From assembly GCA_903896985.1 (NCBI GenBank), contig CAIUAC010000251.1:1-38153 (forward strand): a DNA stretch of 38,153 nucleotides, read 5' to 3'. Shown here piece by piece: positions 28,999-36,037 of this stretch. The notes beneath the pieces are model-generated. The model searched no databases. It was given only the letters and a program-made list of their open reading frames with translations, and was not told where the DNA came from. Numbering within the stretch: the stretch's first letter is position 1; each line of letters begins with the position of its first letter. Position numbers and translations under genes: made by a program. This DNA is from an uncultured Sandaracinus sp. Lineage in GTDB: Bacteria > Myxococcota_A > Polyangia > Polyangiales > JADJQN01.

Positions 28999-29508
28999 TC
29001 AGGACGGACGACGCGGGCGACGCGCGCGGGGGCTCCCCGTCGCCTTCGTGCGCGGCGGCGCAGATTTCGGCCCTGCGCCGCGCAGGTGCGCGACGAGCGC
29101 CCGGAGCCCGAGGGCGTAGCTCTCGGCCCCGAAGCCGGCGATGACGCCGAGGCAAACGCCCGCCGTCAGCGAGCGCTGCCGGAAGTCCTCGCGCGCGTGC
29201 AGGTTCGAGAGGTGCACCTCCACCGTCGGCAACGCGACGGCAGAGAGCGCGTCACGGATCGCGACGGAGGTGTGCGTGTACGCCGCGGGGTTGAGCACGA
29301 GGCCGTCGGCGTGCCCGCGCGCCTGCTGGATCAGCGTGACGAGCTCGCCCTCGAGGTTCGACTGCCGCGCCTCGAGCGTGACGCCGAGCTCGCGCGCGAG
29401 GGCCGCGAGCATGCGGTCGATCGCGCCGAGCGTGGCCGTGCCGTAGACGCCCGGCTCGCGGGTGCCGAGCAGGTTGAGGTTGGGCCCGTGCAGGACGAGG
29501 ACGCGCAT
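28999..29508 (-). CDS. aroQ: Type II 3-dehydroquinate dehydratase
   Basis: 169 residues. It converts 3-dehydroquinate to 3-dehydroshikimate in the shikimate pathway. Family marks: [21 protein letters not shown] with the catalytic Tyr, the QSNLEGELV lid, [16 protein letters not shown], and the catalytic His in [12 protein letters not shown]. The last 25 residues (Arg/Pro/Lys-rich) are a non-conserved basic tail. Start ATG 29508 is fixed by the conserved N-terminus. It follows the roadblock gene by 23 bases. The order aroQ then accB, accC is also seen (with extra genes between) in other bacteria such as Bacillus. Confidence 0.95.
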   Translation of the reverse strand: MRVLVLHGPNLNLLGTREPGVYGTATLGAIDRMLAALARELGVTLEARQSNLEGELVTLIQQARGHADGLVLNPAAYTHTSVAIRDALSAVALPTVEVHLSNLHAREDFRQRSLTAGVCLGVIAGFGAESYALGLRALVAHLRGAGPKSAPPRTKATGSPRARRPRRPS

Positions 29509-29531
29509 GGGTGACTGCGCGGGGCCGCGCG

Positions 29532-29891
29532 TCAGCTCAGCGCTTCGATGAGCGCGCCGGCGCCCGTGCGCAGCAGAAAGCGCGCCTTGCCGGAGTTGCC
29601 TGACGGCTTGAGCGCGACGGCGACGAAGTACTCGTCGTTGAGCAGCCGGATCACGGTGGTCATCAGCTCGGCTTGGATCGTGACCTCGCGCGCGGTGCCC
29701 GCCTCGAGCATCTCCGCCGCCTTGCGGATCTGCGAGAGCACGACGCTGAACTCCATGCCGACCGTCTCGACGTTCAGCTCCGCGTCGGCCGCGATGTACT
29801 GCTCGAGCGGGATCCCGTCGTAGCCCATGAGCACGGCGGCGATGCCGCCCTCGGTGCCGTCCACGACCTGCCGTAGCGCTTCTCGGAACAT
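29532..29891 (-). CDS. Roadblock/LC7-domain protein (MglB-like)
   Basis: 119 residues forming a single roadblock/LC7 domain: N-terminal helix FREALRQVV, strand [17 protein letters not shown], and the C-terminal [15 protein letters not shown] strand-turn-helix. Such small dimeric proteins bind Ras-like GTPases; MglB of Myxococcus is the GTPase-activating partner of MglA. No GTPase gene is next to it here. A strong ribosome site (GGGAGG) precedes the ATG at 29891. Lone roadblock genes next to aroQ/acc genes occur in Myxococcota, but their role is not clear to me. Domain call is firm; partner unknown. Confidence 0.85.
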   Translation of the reverse strand: MFREALRQVVDGTEGGIAAVLMGYDGIPLEQYIAADAELNVETVGMEFSVVLSQIRKAAEMLEAGTAREVTIQAELMTTVIRLLNDEYFVAVALKPSGNSGKARFLLRTGAGALIEALS

Positions 29892-29928
29892 GCATGCCTC
29901 CCGGGCCGAAATGGCGCGAAGCCCGACG

Positions 29929-29957
29929 ATTCCCGCACGTCGCGCCGCCGCGGTCAA
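29929..29957 (-). promoter_or_regulatory. Possible promoter of the roadblock-aroQ operon
   Basis: TTGACC (plus-strand 29952-29957) and GGGAAT (29929-29934) with a 17-bp spacer, about 40 bases before the roadblock start. Good -35, weak -10. Confidence 0.35.
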
Positions 29958-30012
29958 GAACTGCGTTCGCCGGCGAGGCGAGCAGCGGCGCGCCGGAGCC
30001 CGCCGCGAGGCG

Positions 30013-30042
30013 AAAAAAAAGCGCGCACCGTGAGGTACGCGC
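30013..30042 (-). terminator. Intrinsic terminator of the tRNA-Leu gene
   Basis: A 9-bp stem (GCGCGTACC with GGTGCGCGC, one G-U pair) closes a TCAC loop and is followed by eight T residues on the minus strand. It begins 19 bases after the tRNA 3' end. Textbook rho-independent structure and the only one with a real T-tract in the window. Confidence 0.88.
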
Positions 30043-30061
30043 GATTTCCGAGCAACAAGAG

Positions 30062-30145
30062 TGCGGACGAAAGGACTTGAACCTTCACGGGAGTTACCCC
30101 ACCAGATCCTTAGTCTGGCGCGTATGCCAATTCCGCCACGTCCGC
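30062..30145 (-). tRNA. tRNA-Leu, anticodon AAG
   Basis: The 84-base sequence folds with a perfect 7-bp acceptor stem (GCGGACG/CGTCCGC), discriminator A73, D-arm GCG/CGC, anticodon stem CCAGA/TCTGG, a class II long variable arm and T-loop TTCAAGT. The anticodon loop is CTAAGGA, so bases 34-36 read AAG (codons CUU, and CUC/CUA if A34 is made inosine). CCA is not encoded. Bacteria normally use GAG for these codons. It has its own promoter and terminator and is a single-gene unit. Confidence 0.95.
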
Positions 30146-30163
30146 AGAGCCAACAGGCGGCCG

Positions 30164-30191
30164 TTTGTAGCAAACGCGCCCGCCACGTCAA
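30164..30191 (-). promoter_or_regulatory. Promoter of the tRNA-Leu gene
   Basis: -35 TTGACG (plus-strand 30186-30191) and -10 TACAAA (30164-30169) with a 16-bp spacer. The -10 box ends 18 bases before the first tRNA base, which fits a short leader processed by RNase P. Confidence 0.72.
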
Positions 30192-30203
30192 GGATGTTCG
30201 CGC

Positions 30204-30632
30204 TCAGTTCACGCTCATCACGCGCGTGAGCCGAAACATCAGCGGCGCGTGGAACAGCGCGCCATAGACCTGGATGCGCCCGGAGCGCATGCCCTCCCAG
30301 ACCTTCTTCATCACCTCGCCGCGCGGGTCGGGGAGCGCGCGCTTCGGCGTGAGCTCGACGAGCGACATCGCCATCACGTCGTCGCTCGGCGCGCGCACCG
30401 TGACGTCGGGGATGCCGACGATGCCGGCGTGCAGCACGAGCTTGCCGCGCTGAAACTCGAGCGTGAGCGCGACGCCGGCGTCCTCGGCGACGATCGCGAC
30501 GCGCCCGTCGAGCTTCTCGAAGTCGGCGCGCTTGTGCGGGTGATCGTCGAGGTTCTGCCGGAGCAGGTCCGCGAGCATCGTGACGAGCCCGTTCTCGCTG
30601 GCGCCGGGCGCGAGCTCGATGACGACGGGCAT
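30204..30632 (-). CDS. SCP2 sterol-carrier-like small protein (second of a pair)
   Basis: 142 residues. The pattern (hydrophobic N-terminal strand, LADLLRQNLDDHPHK helix, VAIVAEDAGVALTLEFQRGKL strands, a GIPDVTVRAPSDDVMAM segment and a C-terminal helix with YGALFHAPLMFRLTRVMSVN) is that of SCP2-type lipid-binding domains in bacteria. Start ATG 30632 shares a base with the stop of the neighbouring SCP2-like gene (TGATG), so the two are coupled. No signal peptide; cytoplasmic lipid binding is expected, ligand unknown. Confidence 0.65.
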   Translation of the reverse strand: MPVVIELAPGASENGLVTMLADLLRQNLDDHPHKRADFEKLDGRVAIVAEDAGVALTLEFQRGKLVLHAGIVGIPDVTVRAPSDDVMAMSLVELTPKRALPDPRGEVMKKVWEGMRSGRIQVYGALFHAPLMFRLTRVMSVN

Positions 30633-31057
30633 CAGGCGAGCCAGTGGCTGTCGACGTCCGCCGCGCTCTTCACGAGCTGCCGGGACGACTCGACGTAGCG
30701 GATGATCGTCGGGAGATGACCCTTCACGAGGCGCAGCTTGTTCTGCATCATCGACTTGATCGGGTCTTCCTTGCCGGTGATGACGTCCTTCCATCGCGCG
30801 TACTTGCCGACGATGACGAAGGGCGCGTCGGCCTCGGCGACGGCGCGCTCGACCCAGTGCGTCGCGCGGCACTCGCCGCCGTGCACGTCGAGGATCAGCG
30901 CGGAGTCCTTCTCGAGCCCGAGCGAGGGGTCGGCCTCGACGACGAAGGCGACCGCGCCGTGGAGCCAGGTCTTGCCTGCCTCGCGGTAGGCGGCGTTGCC
31001 GTTGACGGCGTCCTTGTACGCCGCAGTCCAGTCCGCAGAGGGGAAGTTGTGTGCCAT
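30632..31057 (-). CDS. SCP2 sterol-carrier-like small protein (first of a pair)
   Basis: 141 residues. NFPSADWTAAYKDAVNGN at the start and AFVVEADPS, GKYARWKDVITGKEDPIKS and a basic RYVESSRQLVKSA helix at the end fit putative sterol-carrier proteins of the SCP2 superfamily. The frame is open far upstream but that is a shadow of the phosphate transporter; the ATG at 31057 gives the family N-terminus. It has no strong ribosome site. The paired, coupled arrangement with the next gene suggests the products work together. Lipid type is unknown. Confidence 0.68.
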   Translation of the reverse strand: MAHNFPSADWTAAYKDAVNGNAAYREAGKTWLHGAVAFVVEADPSLGLEKDSALILDVHGGECRATHWVERAVAEADAPFVIVGKYARWKDVITGKEDPIKSMMQNKLRLVKGHLPTIIRYVESSRQLVKSAADVDSHWLA

Positions 31058-31091
31058 CGAGGGCGCCTTGTACGACGCGCGCGGGCCGCGG

Positions 31092-31112
31092 GCAACGCGG
31101 GCGCGGCGTTGC
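31092..31112 (-). terminator. Candidate terminator hairpin after the phosphate transporter
   Basis: GCAACGC and GCGTTGC form a perfect 7-bp stem with a 7-base loop, 17 bases after the transporter stop. No T-tract. Confidence 0.3.
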
Positions 31113-31128
31113 GGCGAGCCACGGGCAC

Positions 31129-32598
31129 CTAGACGAACAGACGGAAAAGCAGGAATAGGCCGCCCGACAGGAGCATCGACGCCGGGAGGGTCAAGACCCA
31201 GGCGAGCAGGATGTTGCGGATCGTGGACTTCTGCAGGCCCGAACGCTGCGCGACCATCGTGCCGGCGATGCCCGAGGAGAGGACGTGCGTGGTGCTCACC
31301 GGGAGGCCGAGCTGTCCCGAGACGATGATCGTGCTCGCGGCGACGAGCTCGGCGGCGGCGCCCTGCGCGTAGGTCATGTGCGACTTGCCGATCTTCTCGC
31401 CGATCGTGAGCACGATGCGCTTCCAGCCGACCATCGTGCCGACACCGAGGGAGAGCGCGACCGCGAAGAGGACCCACGTCGGGGCGTAGTCGGTCAGGCC
31501 CTTGATCTCGTCGCGGTGCGCGTCGAGGGCCTTCTTCTGGGACTTCGTCAGGTTCGAGAGCGCGTCGGCTTTGCCGAGCTCCTTGATGGCGTCGTCGAGG
31601 AGCAGGATCGACTGCCGCACGTGGAAGCGGTCGGCGCGGCGGATCTCGCGCACCCGGTCGCGCCCCTCGAGCAGGCGCTCGATGCGGTGCAGCGCGACGA
31701 GCGCGGCGGTGCGGGGCTCCTCGGCACGCTGCGAGGTTGGATCGACCGCTGCCTCGAGGCGCGCGGCGTCGGCGCCCGCAGGCAGCACCTCGGCGTGCAC
31801 GAGCAGCTCCTCGATCTCCACGGCCGCGATGCGCGCCGAGTGCAGCCTCGAGGCGTCGGCTTGGAGATCGAGCGCGAAGCCGCCGGGCGCGAGGCCGATC
31901 AAGATCAGCATGATCAGGCCGACGCCCTTCTGGCCGTCGTTCTGACCGTGCGCGAAGGAGACGCCGCTGCACGTCGCGATCAGCAGCGAGCGAATCCAGA
32001 GCGGCGGCGCGGTCAGGCCGGGCGGCGGAGCGAAGAGGCGCTGATCGCGCACGAATTGTTTGAGCAGCAAGAAGAGCAGCGCCGCGACCGTGAACCCGAA
32101 GAGGGGCGAGAGGAGGAGCGCCGTGCCGATGTCGGCCGCCTTCGACCAATTGACGCCCTCGCCGAAGGCGTGACCGGCGGTGAGCGAGTTGGCGAGGCCG
32201 ACGCCGATGATCGCGCCGATCAGCGTGTGCGAGGACGACGCCGGCAAGCCGAGGTACCAGGTGCCGAGGTTCCAGAGGATCGCGCCTGCGAGGAGCGCGA
32301 GCACCATCGCGAGAGCGCCGCCGGAGCCCTGCGAGACCATCAGCTCCGTCGGCAGGAGCTTGATGATGCCCATCGCCACGCTGATGCCGCCGGCGAGCAC
32401 GCCGATGAAGTTGAAGACGCCGGAGAGCACCACCGCGCGCCAGGGCTTGAGGGCGTTCGTGTAGATGACCGTCGCCACGGCGTTCGCGGTGTCGTGGAAG
32501 CCGTTGACGAACTCGAAGCCGCACGCGATGAGCAGCGCGACCGCGAGCAAGGCGGTGGTCAGCGGCGTGAGCGAGTCGACGAAGAGGGCTTCGAACAT
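31129..32598 (-). CDS. PiT-family inorganic phosphate transporter
   Basis: 489 residues. Both signature motifs of the family are present: GFHDTANAVA near residue 30 and GQNDGQKGVG near 220. About ten membrane helices lie in two halves (about 10-235 and 385-489). Between them is a mainly helical, charged insertion of about 130 residues (about 250-380), larger than the usual loop and probably cytoplasmic. PiT proteins import phosphate, often as a metal complex, using the proton or sodium gradient. I took the ATG at 32598 because it directly precedes the first hydrophobic part; an ATG 23 codons upstream is less likely. No phoU-like gene is adjacent. Repeated GTGTC sites lie upstream. Confidence 0.92.
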   Translation of the reverse strand: MFEALFVDSLTPLTTALLAVALLIACGFEFVNGFHDTANAVATVIYTNALKPWRAVVLSGVFNFIGVLAGGISVAMGIIKLLPTELMVSQGSGGALAMVLALLAGAILWNLGTWYLGLPASSSHTLIGAIIGVGLANSLTAGHAFGEGVNWSKAADIGTALLLSPLFGFTVAALLFLLLKQFVRDQRLFAPPPGLTAPPLWIRSLLIATCSGVSFAHGQNDGQKGVGLIMLILIGLAPGGFALDLQADASRLHSARIAAVEIEELLVHAEVLPAGADAARLEAAVDPTSQRAEEPRTAALVALHRIERLLEGRDRVREIRRADRFHVRQSILLLDDAIKELGKADALSNLTKSQKKALDAHRDEIKGLTDYAPTWVLFAVALSLGVGTMVGWKRIVLTIGEKIGKSHMTYAQGAAAELVAASTIIVSGQLGLPVSTTHVLSSGIAGTMVAQRSGLQKSTIRNILLAWVLTLPASMLLSGGLFLLFRLFV

Positions 32599-32624
32599 CG
32601 TGTGCGCTTGTGCCGCCCGGTGAA

Positions 32625-32667
32625 CGACACGTGTCGGCGGAGTGACACGCGGCGCGAGGATAGACAC
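32625..32667 (-). promoter_or_regulatory. GTGTC repeats and 12-bp palindrome upstream of the phosphate transporter
   Basis: CGACACGTGTCG (32625-32636) is a perfect palindrome 27 bases before the transporter ATG. Read on the minus strand, GTGTC recurs three times at 18-19 bp steps (plus-strand GACAC at 32626, 32644 and 32663). The spacing does not match the 11-bp step of PhoB boxes. It may be an operator for the transporter, for the divergent pgeF gene, or both. Confidence 0.4.
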
Positions 32668-32739
32668 GCAGCGCGGCCACCGCTAGGGCGAAGTGGGAAG
32701 GGGTTTCGCGGCGGGGGCGCGGCGTGGCAGGCTCGGCGC

Positions 32740-33507
32740 GTGGACCTCTCGCTTCGGTCAGGGCTGCTGGAAAACGCTGGTTTCGTTCACGGATTCTCGC
32801 TGCGCACGGGGGGGCGGAGCGCTGCGCCGTTCGACTCGCTGAACCTCGCGCGCGGCGTCGGTGACGATTGGGTGAACGTTGCAGAGAATCACGCGCGGCT
32901 CGCGCGGGACGTCGGCTACGCGGAGGGCGCGCTGTTCGAGGTGTCGCAGGTGCATGGCGCGCGCGTGCGGGTCGTCGCGGCGAGCGACGAACCCGAGCGA
33001 GTGCGCGTGGAAGAAGCGGACGCGCTCGTCGCGAGCGTGCGAGGCGCCGTCATCGGCGTGCGCGTCGCGGACTGCTTGCCGCTGCTGCTCGCGGACGTGC
33101 GCGCGGGCACCGTCGCGGCCGTGCACTGCGGCTGGCGCAGCGTCGCGGCGGAGATCGTGGACCGGGCGCTCGACGCGATGTTCGCTGCGGGAACGCGCGC
33201 AGCGGACGTGCGCGCGGCGATCGGGCCACACATTCGCGCGTGCTGCTTCGAGGTCGGCGACGAGGTCGCGACGGCGCTCCGTGCGGTCGGGCGTGGGACC
33301 GAGCCTACCGTGCCCGGCGGCGGCGCGATGAAGCCGCACGTCGACCTCGCGGCGATCGTGAGCGCGCAGCTCGAGGCGCGCGGGGTCAAGGCTGCGCAGC
33401 GCGACGACGTCGGCGGCTGCACGCGCTGCGACGGCGAGCGCTTCTACTCGTATCGCCGCGATGGCGCGCGCTCGGGAAGGCACCTCGCGGTCATCGCCGC
33501 GCGCTGA
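32740..33507 (+). CDS. pgeF: Laccase-domain protein (PgeF / YfiH family)
   Basis: 255 residues from a GTG at 32740. The family metal/active-site residues are present: HG in SQVHGARV, ADCLPLLLAD (Cys) and AVHCGWRS (His), plus GPHIRACCFEVGDEV and the final FYSYRRDGARSGR. Members act on purine nucleosides or as peptidoglycan editing factors and were earlier called multicopper polyphenol oxidases. The frame is open upstream across the transporter, but those codons are a shadow. It ends 9 bases from the convergent lipoprotein gene. Confidence 0.9.
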   Translation: MDLSLRSGLLENAGFVHGFSLRTGGRSAAPFDSLNLARGVGDDWVNVAENHARLARDVGYAEGALFEVSQVHGARVRVVAASDEPERVRVEEADALVASVRGAVIGVRVADCLPLLLADVRAGTVAAVHCGWRSVAAEIVDRALDAMFAAGTRAADVRAAIGPHIRACCFEVGDEVATALRAVGRGTEPTVPGGGAMKPHVDLAAIVSAQLEARGVKAAQRDDVGGCTRCDGERFYSYRRDGARSGRHLAVIAAR

Positions 33508-33516
33508 GTCGACGGG

Positions 33517-33780
33517 CTATTTGTCGCTGCCGTCGTCGTGCTCGTCGTGCTCGTCGTAGCCGGCGCCCTCGCCGATCGGGCGCTGAGCGCTGCCGCGCGG
33601 CGCGGTCGGGCCGTCGGTCTCGTCGGCAGAGCTGCGCTCCGGCGGGTGCGAACGGTCCGAGGGCGAGAGGTTACGGTCGGGGTCGCTGGTGACGTTCGCG
33701 GCGCCGCACGCCGACAGGGACGGCGCCGCGACGACGGCGAGCGCGAGCACCAACGCGGAGAAGAAGGGGGCGCGCTTCAT
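33517..33780 (-). CDS. Small lipoprotein with acidic, His-containing C-terminus
   Basis: 87 residues. MKRAPFFSALVLALAVV is a signal sequence and LSAC a lipobox (C25). After it the chain is disordered and rich in Ser, Pro, Asp and Arg, ending in GYDEHDEHDDGSDK. No family recognised. The start ATG at 33780 is set by the signal sequence. It follows the cysteine-rich lipoprotein gene by 35 bases on the same strand and may share its mRNA. Confidence 0.65.
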   Translation of the reverse strand: MKRAPFFSALVLALAVVAAPSLSACGAANVTSDPDRNLSPSDRSHPPERSSADETDGPTAPRGSAQRPIGEGAGYDEHDEHDDGSDK

Positions 33781-33815
33781 GTCGTGGAGGTACGCGCGTT
33801 TCTCGGCGGCGCACG

Positions 33816-35111
33816 TCAACGGCAGCTCGAGAGCGAGAAGCCTTCGACCGTCAGCCCCTCGGGCGTGCACACCGTGCCGGGCGGGCAGAAGCCGTTCTGG
33901 CAGGAGTCGATGCACACGCCGGTGCGCGTCGAGCAAGCGCCCGAGCGACACTGTCGGCCGAGCGTGCAGGCGGTGCCGCTGCGGCCGAGGCCCGCGGGCA
34001 CGCAGATGTTCCCGGCCATGCCCGTGCCCGTGAGGATCGCGGCGTTGCAGCCGAAGCCCGCGGGGCAGCCCGAGGTCGGCGTGCAGCGCTCGAGGCAGAC
34101 CGCGGGGAAGCCCGCCTCGGGCACCGCGCAGATTCCAGAGCGGCAGTTGCTGTCGCCGGTGCACGGTGTGCCGAGCGGATACTCGCCGTTCGTCGTCGAG
34201 GGCACGCAGTACGTGAAGCCGAGCCCATCGGGGTCCGCGCACGTCTGGGCCGCGCCGAGCACGCGCGGGCAGTCGGCCGCCGAGGCGCACTGCCCGGTGC
34301 ACCACGTCCCCGCGCCGCCACAGACGCCGAGCGAGGTCGGGCACTCCGTCGCGGCGGTGGGGCAGTTGCGGTTGGTCCAGGCGCAGACCTTCGGGGAGGT
34401 CACGTCGCCTGCGGCCGAGTACACGCAACCGTAGCCGCCCGCGCAGTCGGTGGCGGTGCGACACAGGTGCGTGCAGTGCCCGGGGCTCGTCGCGTCGGGG
34501 CTCAGGCACGCGAACGCGCAGTTGCCGGAGGTCGCGTTGGTGCAGGTGCGGCCGGTGTCGTCCCACGAGCAGAAGCCCGCCGCGCCCGGCGTCGACTGCA
34601 CGCAGAAGTGCCAGTCCGCGCACTGCGTGTCGTCGGTGCACGCCTTGCTGCAGACGCGCGCGCCGGCGCTGACATCCGCGACGCAGCGGGCCGACTCGCA
34701 CTGCGCGTCGGCGGTGCAGTCAGCGAGGTAAGCGCGGAGCGGGCCGCCGAGGTCCGTGGGCGTCGGGCCGAGGTCGACGGGCAGCGGGCCGAGGTCGTTC
34801 GGGCCGAGGTCCGCGGGCGTCGGGCCGAGGTCCGTCGAGCCGAGGTCGACACGACCGAGGTCGGTGCGCGGGCCGAGATCGTCCATCGGCACGGCGCCGT
34901 CGATCGGCTCTTCGCAGCGGCCGATCGCCGAGCAGACGCGGCCGCCCGTGCAGTCGAGGTCCTCGGCGCAGTCCTGCCTGCAGGACGACGCAAAGCAGTA
35001 GTGCCGCCGCCCGCACTGCGAATTGAAGTTGCACTCGGTCTTCGCGCAGCCGCCGGTCAGCAGGGCGAGGGCAAAGTACGCGAGAGCGCCGAGCGCGACA
35101 CGAGAAGACAT
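33816..35111 (-). CDS. Cysteine-rich surface lipoprotein with DLG-repeat linker
   Basis: 431 residues. Signal sequence with lipobox TGGC (about C22). A first cysteine-rich module (CNFNSQCGRRHYCFASSC and on to about 65) is followed by a linker with eight Asp-Leu-Gly units (about 78-125, for example DLGPTPADLGPNDLGP). From 130 to the end come many C-x(4-8)-C modules of the type CTDDTQCADWHFC and CRTATDCAGGYGC, dozens of Cys in total, which suggests a disulfide-rich extracellular array. Proteins of this style are abundant in Myxococcota and their functions are mostly unknown. No MYXO-CTERM anchor is seen. Divergent from accD by 80 bases. Confidence 0.75.
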   Translation of the reverse strand: MSSRVALGALAYFALALLTGGCAKTECNFNSQCGRRHYCFASSCRQDCAEDLDCTGGRVCSAIGRCEEPIDGAVPMDDLGPRTDLGRVDLGSTDLGPTPADLGPNDLGPLPVDLGPTPTDLGGPLRAYLADCTADAQCESARCVADVSAGARVCSKACTDDTQCADWHFCVQSTPGAAGFCSWDDTGRTCTNATSGNCAFACLSPDATSPGHCTHLCRTATDCAGGYGCVYSAAGDVTSPKVCAWTNRNCPTAATECPTSLGVCGGAGTWCTGQCASAADCPRVLGAAQTCADPDGLGFTYCVPSTTNGEYPLGTPCTGDSNCRSGICAVPEAGFPAVCLERCTPTSGCPAGFGCNAAILTGTGMAGNICVPAGLGRSGTACTLGRQCRSGACSTRTGVCIDSCQNGFCPPGTVCTPEGLTVEGFSLSSCR

Positions 35112-35191
35112 CCCCGCGACAGTAGCAGCCTGGGCGCGCGACCGGGAGAGACCCTTCCTGCCGGCCTCAGGACGTGCTACCCGGATGCGCC

Positions 35192-36031
35192 ATGGGCTGG
35201 TTCGAAAAGACGCGGGCGGCGATCGACGCCTCGCAGAAGCGCACGATCGGCGCGGGCGTGTTCCGGCGCTGCGATGCGTGCGGGGTGACGCTCCTCGCCG
35301 AGGAGTTCACGAGCAACCTCGAGGTCTGTCCGAAGTGCGGGCACCACTACCACCTGAGCGGTGAGGGGTGGATCGACCTGCTGACCGACCCGGGCAGCTT
35401 CACCGAGTTCGACGCGCACCTCACCTCAGCCGACCCGCTCGACTTCAAGGATGGCAAGCGCTACCGGGACCGCATCAAGGCCTCGCAGAAGAAGGCGGGC
35501 GTCACCGACGCCTTCCTGACGGGCTCCGCGACGATGCAGGGCAAGCCGCTGCAGATCGGCACGTTCCTCTTCCGCTTCATGGGCGGCAGCATGGGCTCGG
35601 TCGTCGGCGAGAAGATCACGCGCATGCTCGAGCGCGGCGCGGCGCAGCGGCAGCCCGTCGTGCTGCTCTCGTCGTCGGGCGGCGCGCGCATGCAAGAGGG
35701 CGTGCTCTCGCTGATGCAGATGGCGAAGACGGTCGCCGCGCTCGGGCGACTGCGCGACGCGGGCGCGCCGTTCATCAGCGTGCTGCTCGATCCGACGACC
35801 GGCGGCGTCGCGGCGAGCTTCGCGCTGCTCGGCGACGTGAACATCGCAGAGCCTCGCGCGCTGATCGGCTTTGCGGGCGCGCGCGTCATCGAGCAGACGA
35901 TCCGCGAGAAGCTGCCGGAGGGCTTTCAGCGCGCAGAATTCCTGCTCGAGCACGGGATGATCGACATCATCGCCGACCGACAGAGCATGCGCGCCACGAT
36001 CGCGCGCGTGCTCGCGCACCTGACGGACTGA
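35192..36031 (+). CDS. accD: Acetyl-CoA carboxylase carboxyltransferase beta subunit
   Basis: 279 residues. The N-terminal zinc finger CDAC-CPKC (residues about 28-50) and the carboxyltransferase core with SSSGGARMQEGVLSLMQMAK, DPTTGGVAASFALLGD and PRALIGFAGARVIEQT are all present. With AccA it transfers the carboxyl group from biotin to acetyl-CoA. The ATG at 35192 (MGWFEKT) is the family start. No accA is adjacent. It ends 6 bases from the convergent zinc-ribbon gene. Confidence 0.95.
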   Translation: MGWFEKTRAAIDASQKRTIGAGVFRRCDACGVTLLAEEFTSNLEVCPKCGHHYHLSGEGWIDLLTDPGSFTEFDAHLTSADPLDFKDGKRYRDRIKASQKKAGVTDAFLTGSATMQGKPLQIGTFLFRFMGGSMGSVVGEKITRMLERGAAQRQPVVLLSSSGGARMQEGVLSLMQMAKTVAALGRLRDAGAPFISVLLDPTTGGVAASFALLGDVNIAEPRALIGFAGARVIEQTIREKLPEGFQRAEFLLEHGMIDIIADRQSMRATIARVLAHLTD

Positions 36032-36037
36032 GCGCCG

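Noticed and set aside
30062-30145. tRNA-Leu read as UAA or UAG
   Set aside because: The 5-bp anticodon stem CCAGA/TCTGG fixes the 7-base loop as CTAAGGA with U33 in place, so 34-36 are AAG.
32625-32667. PhoB box before the phosphate transporter
   Set aside because: PhoB boxes are 7-base direct repeats at 11-bp steps; the sites here are 18-19 bp apart and of different sequence.
31285-32739. Upstream extension of pgeF across the phosphate transporter
   Set aside because: The extension is antisense to conserved PiT motifs; the pgeF family starts near the GTG at 32740.
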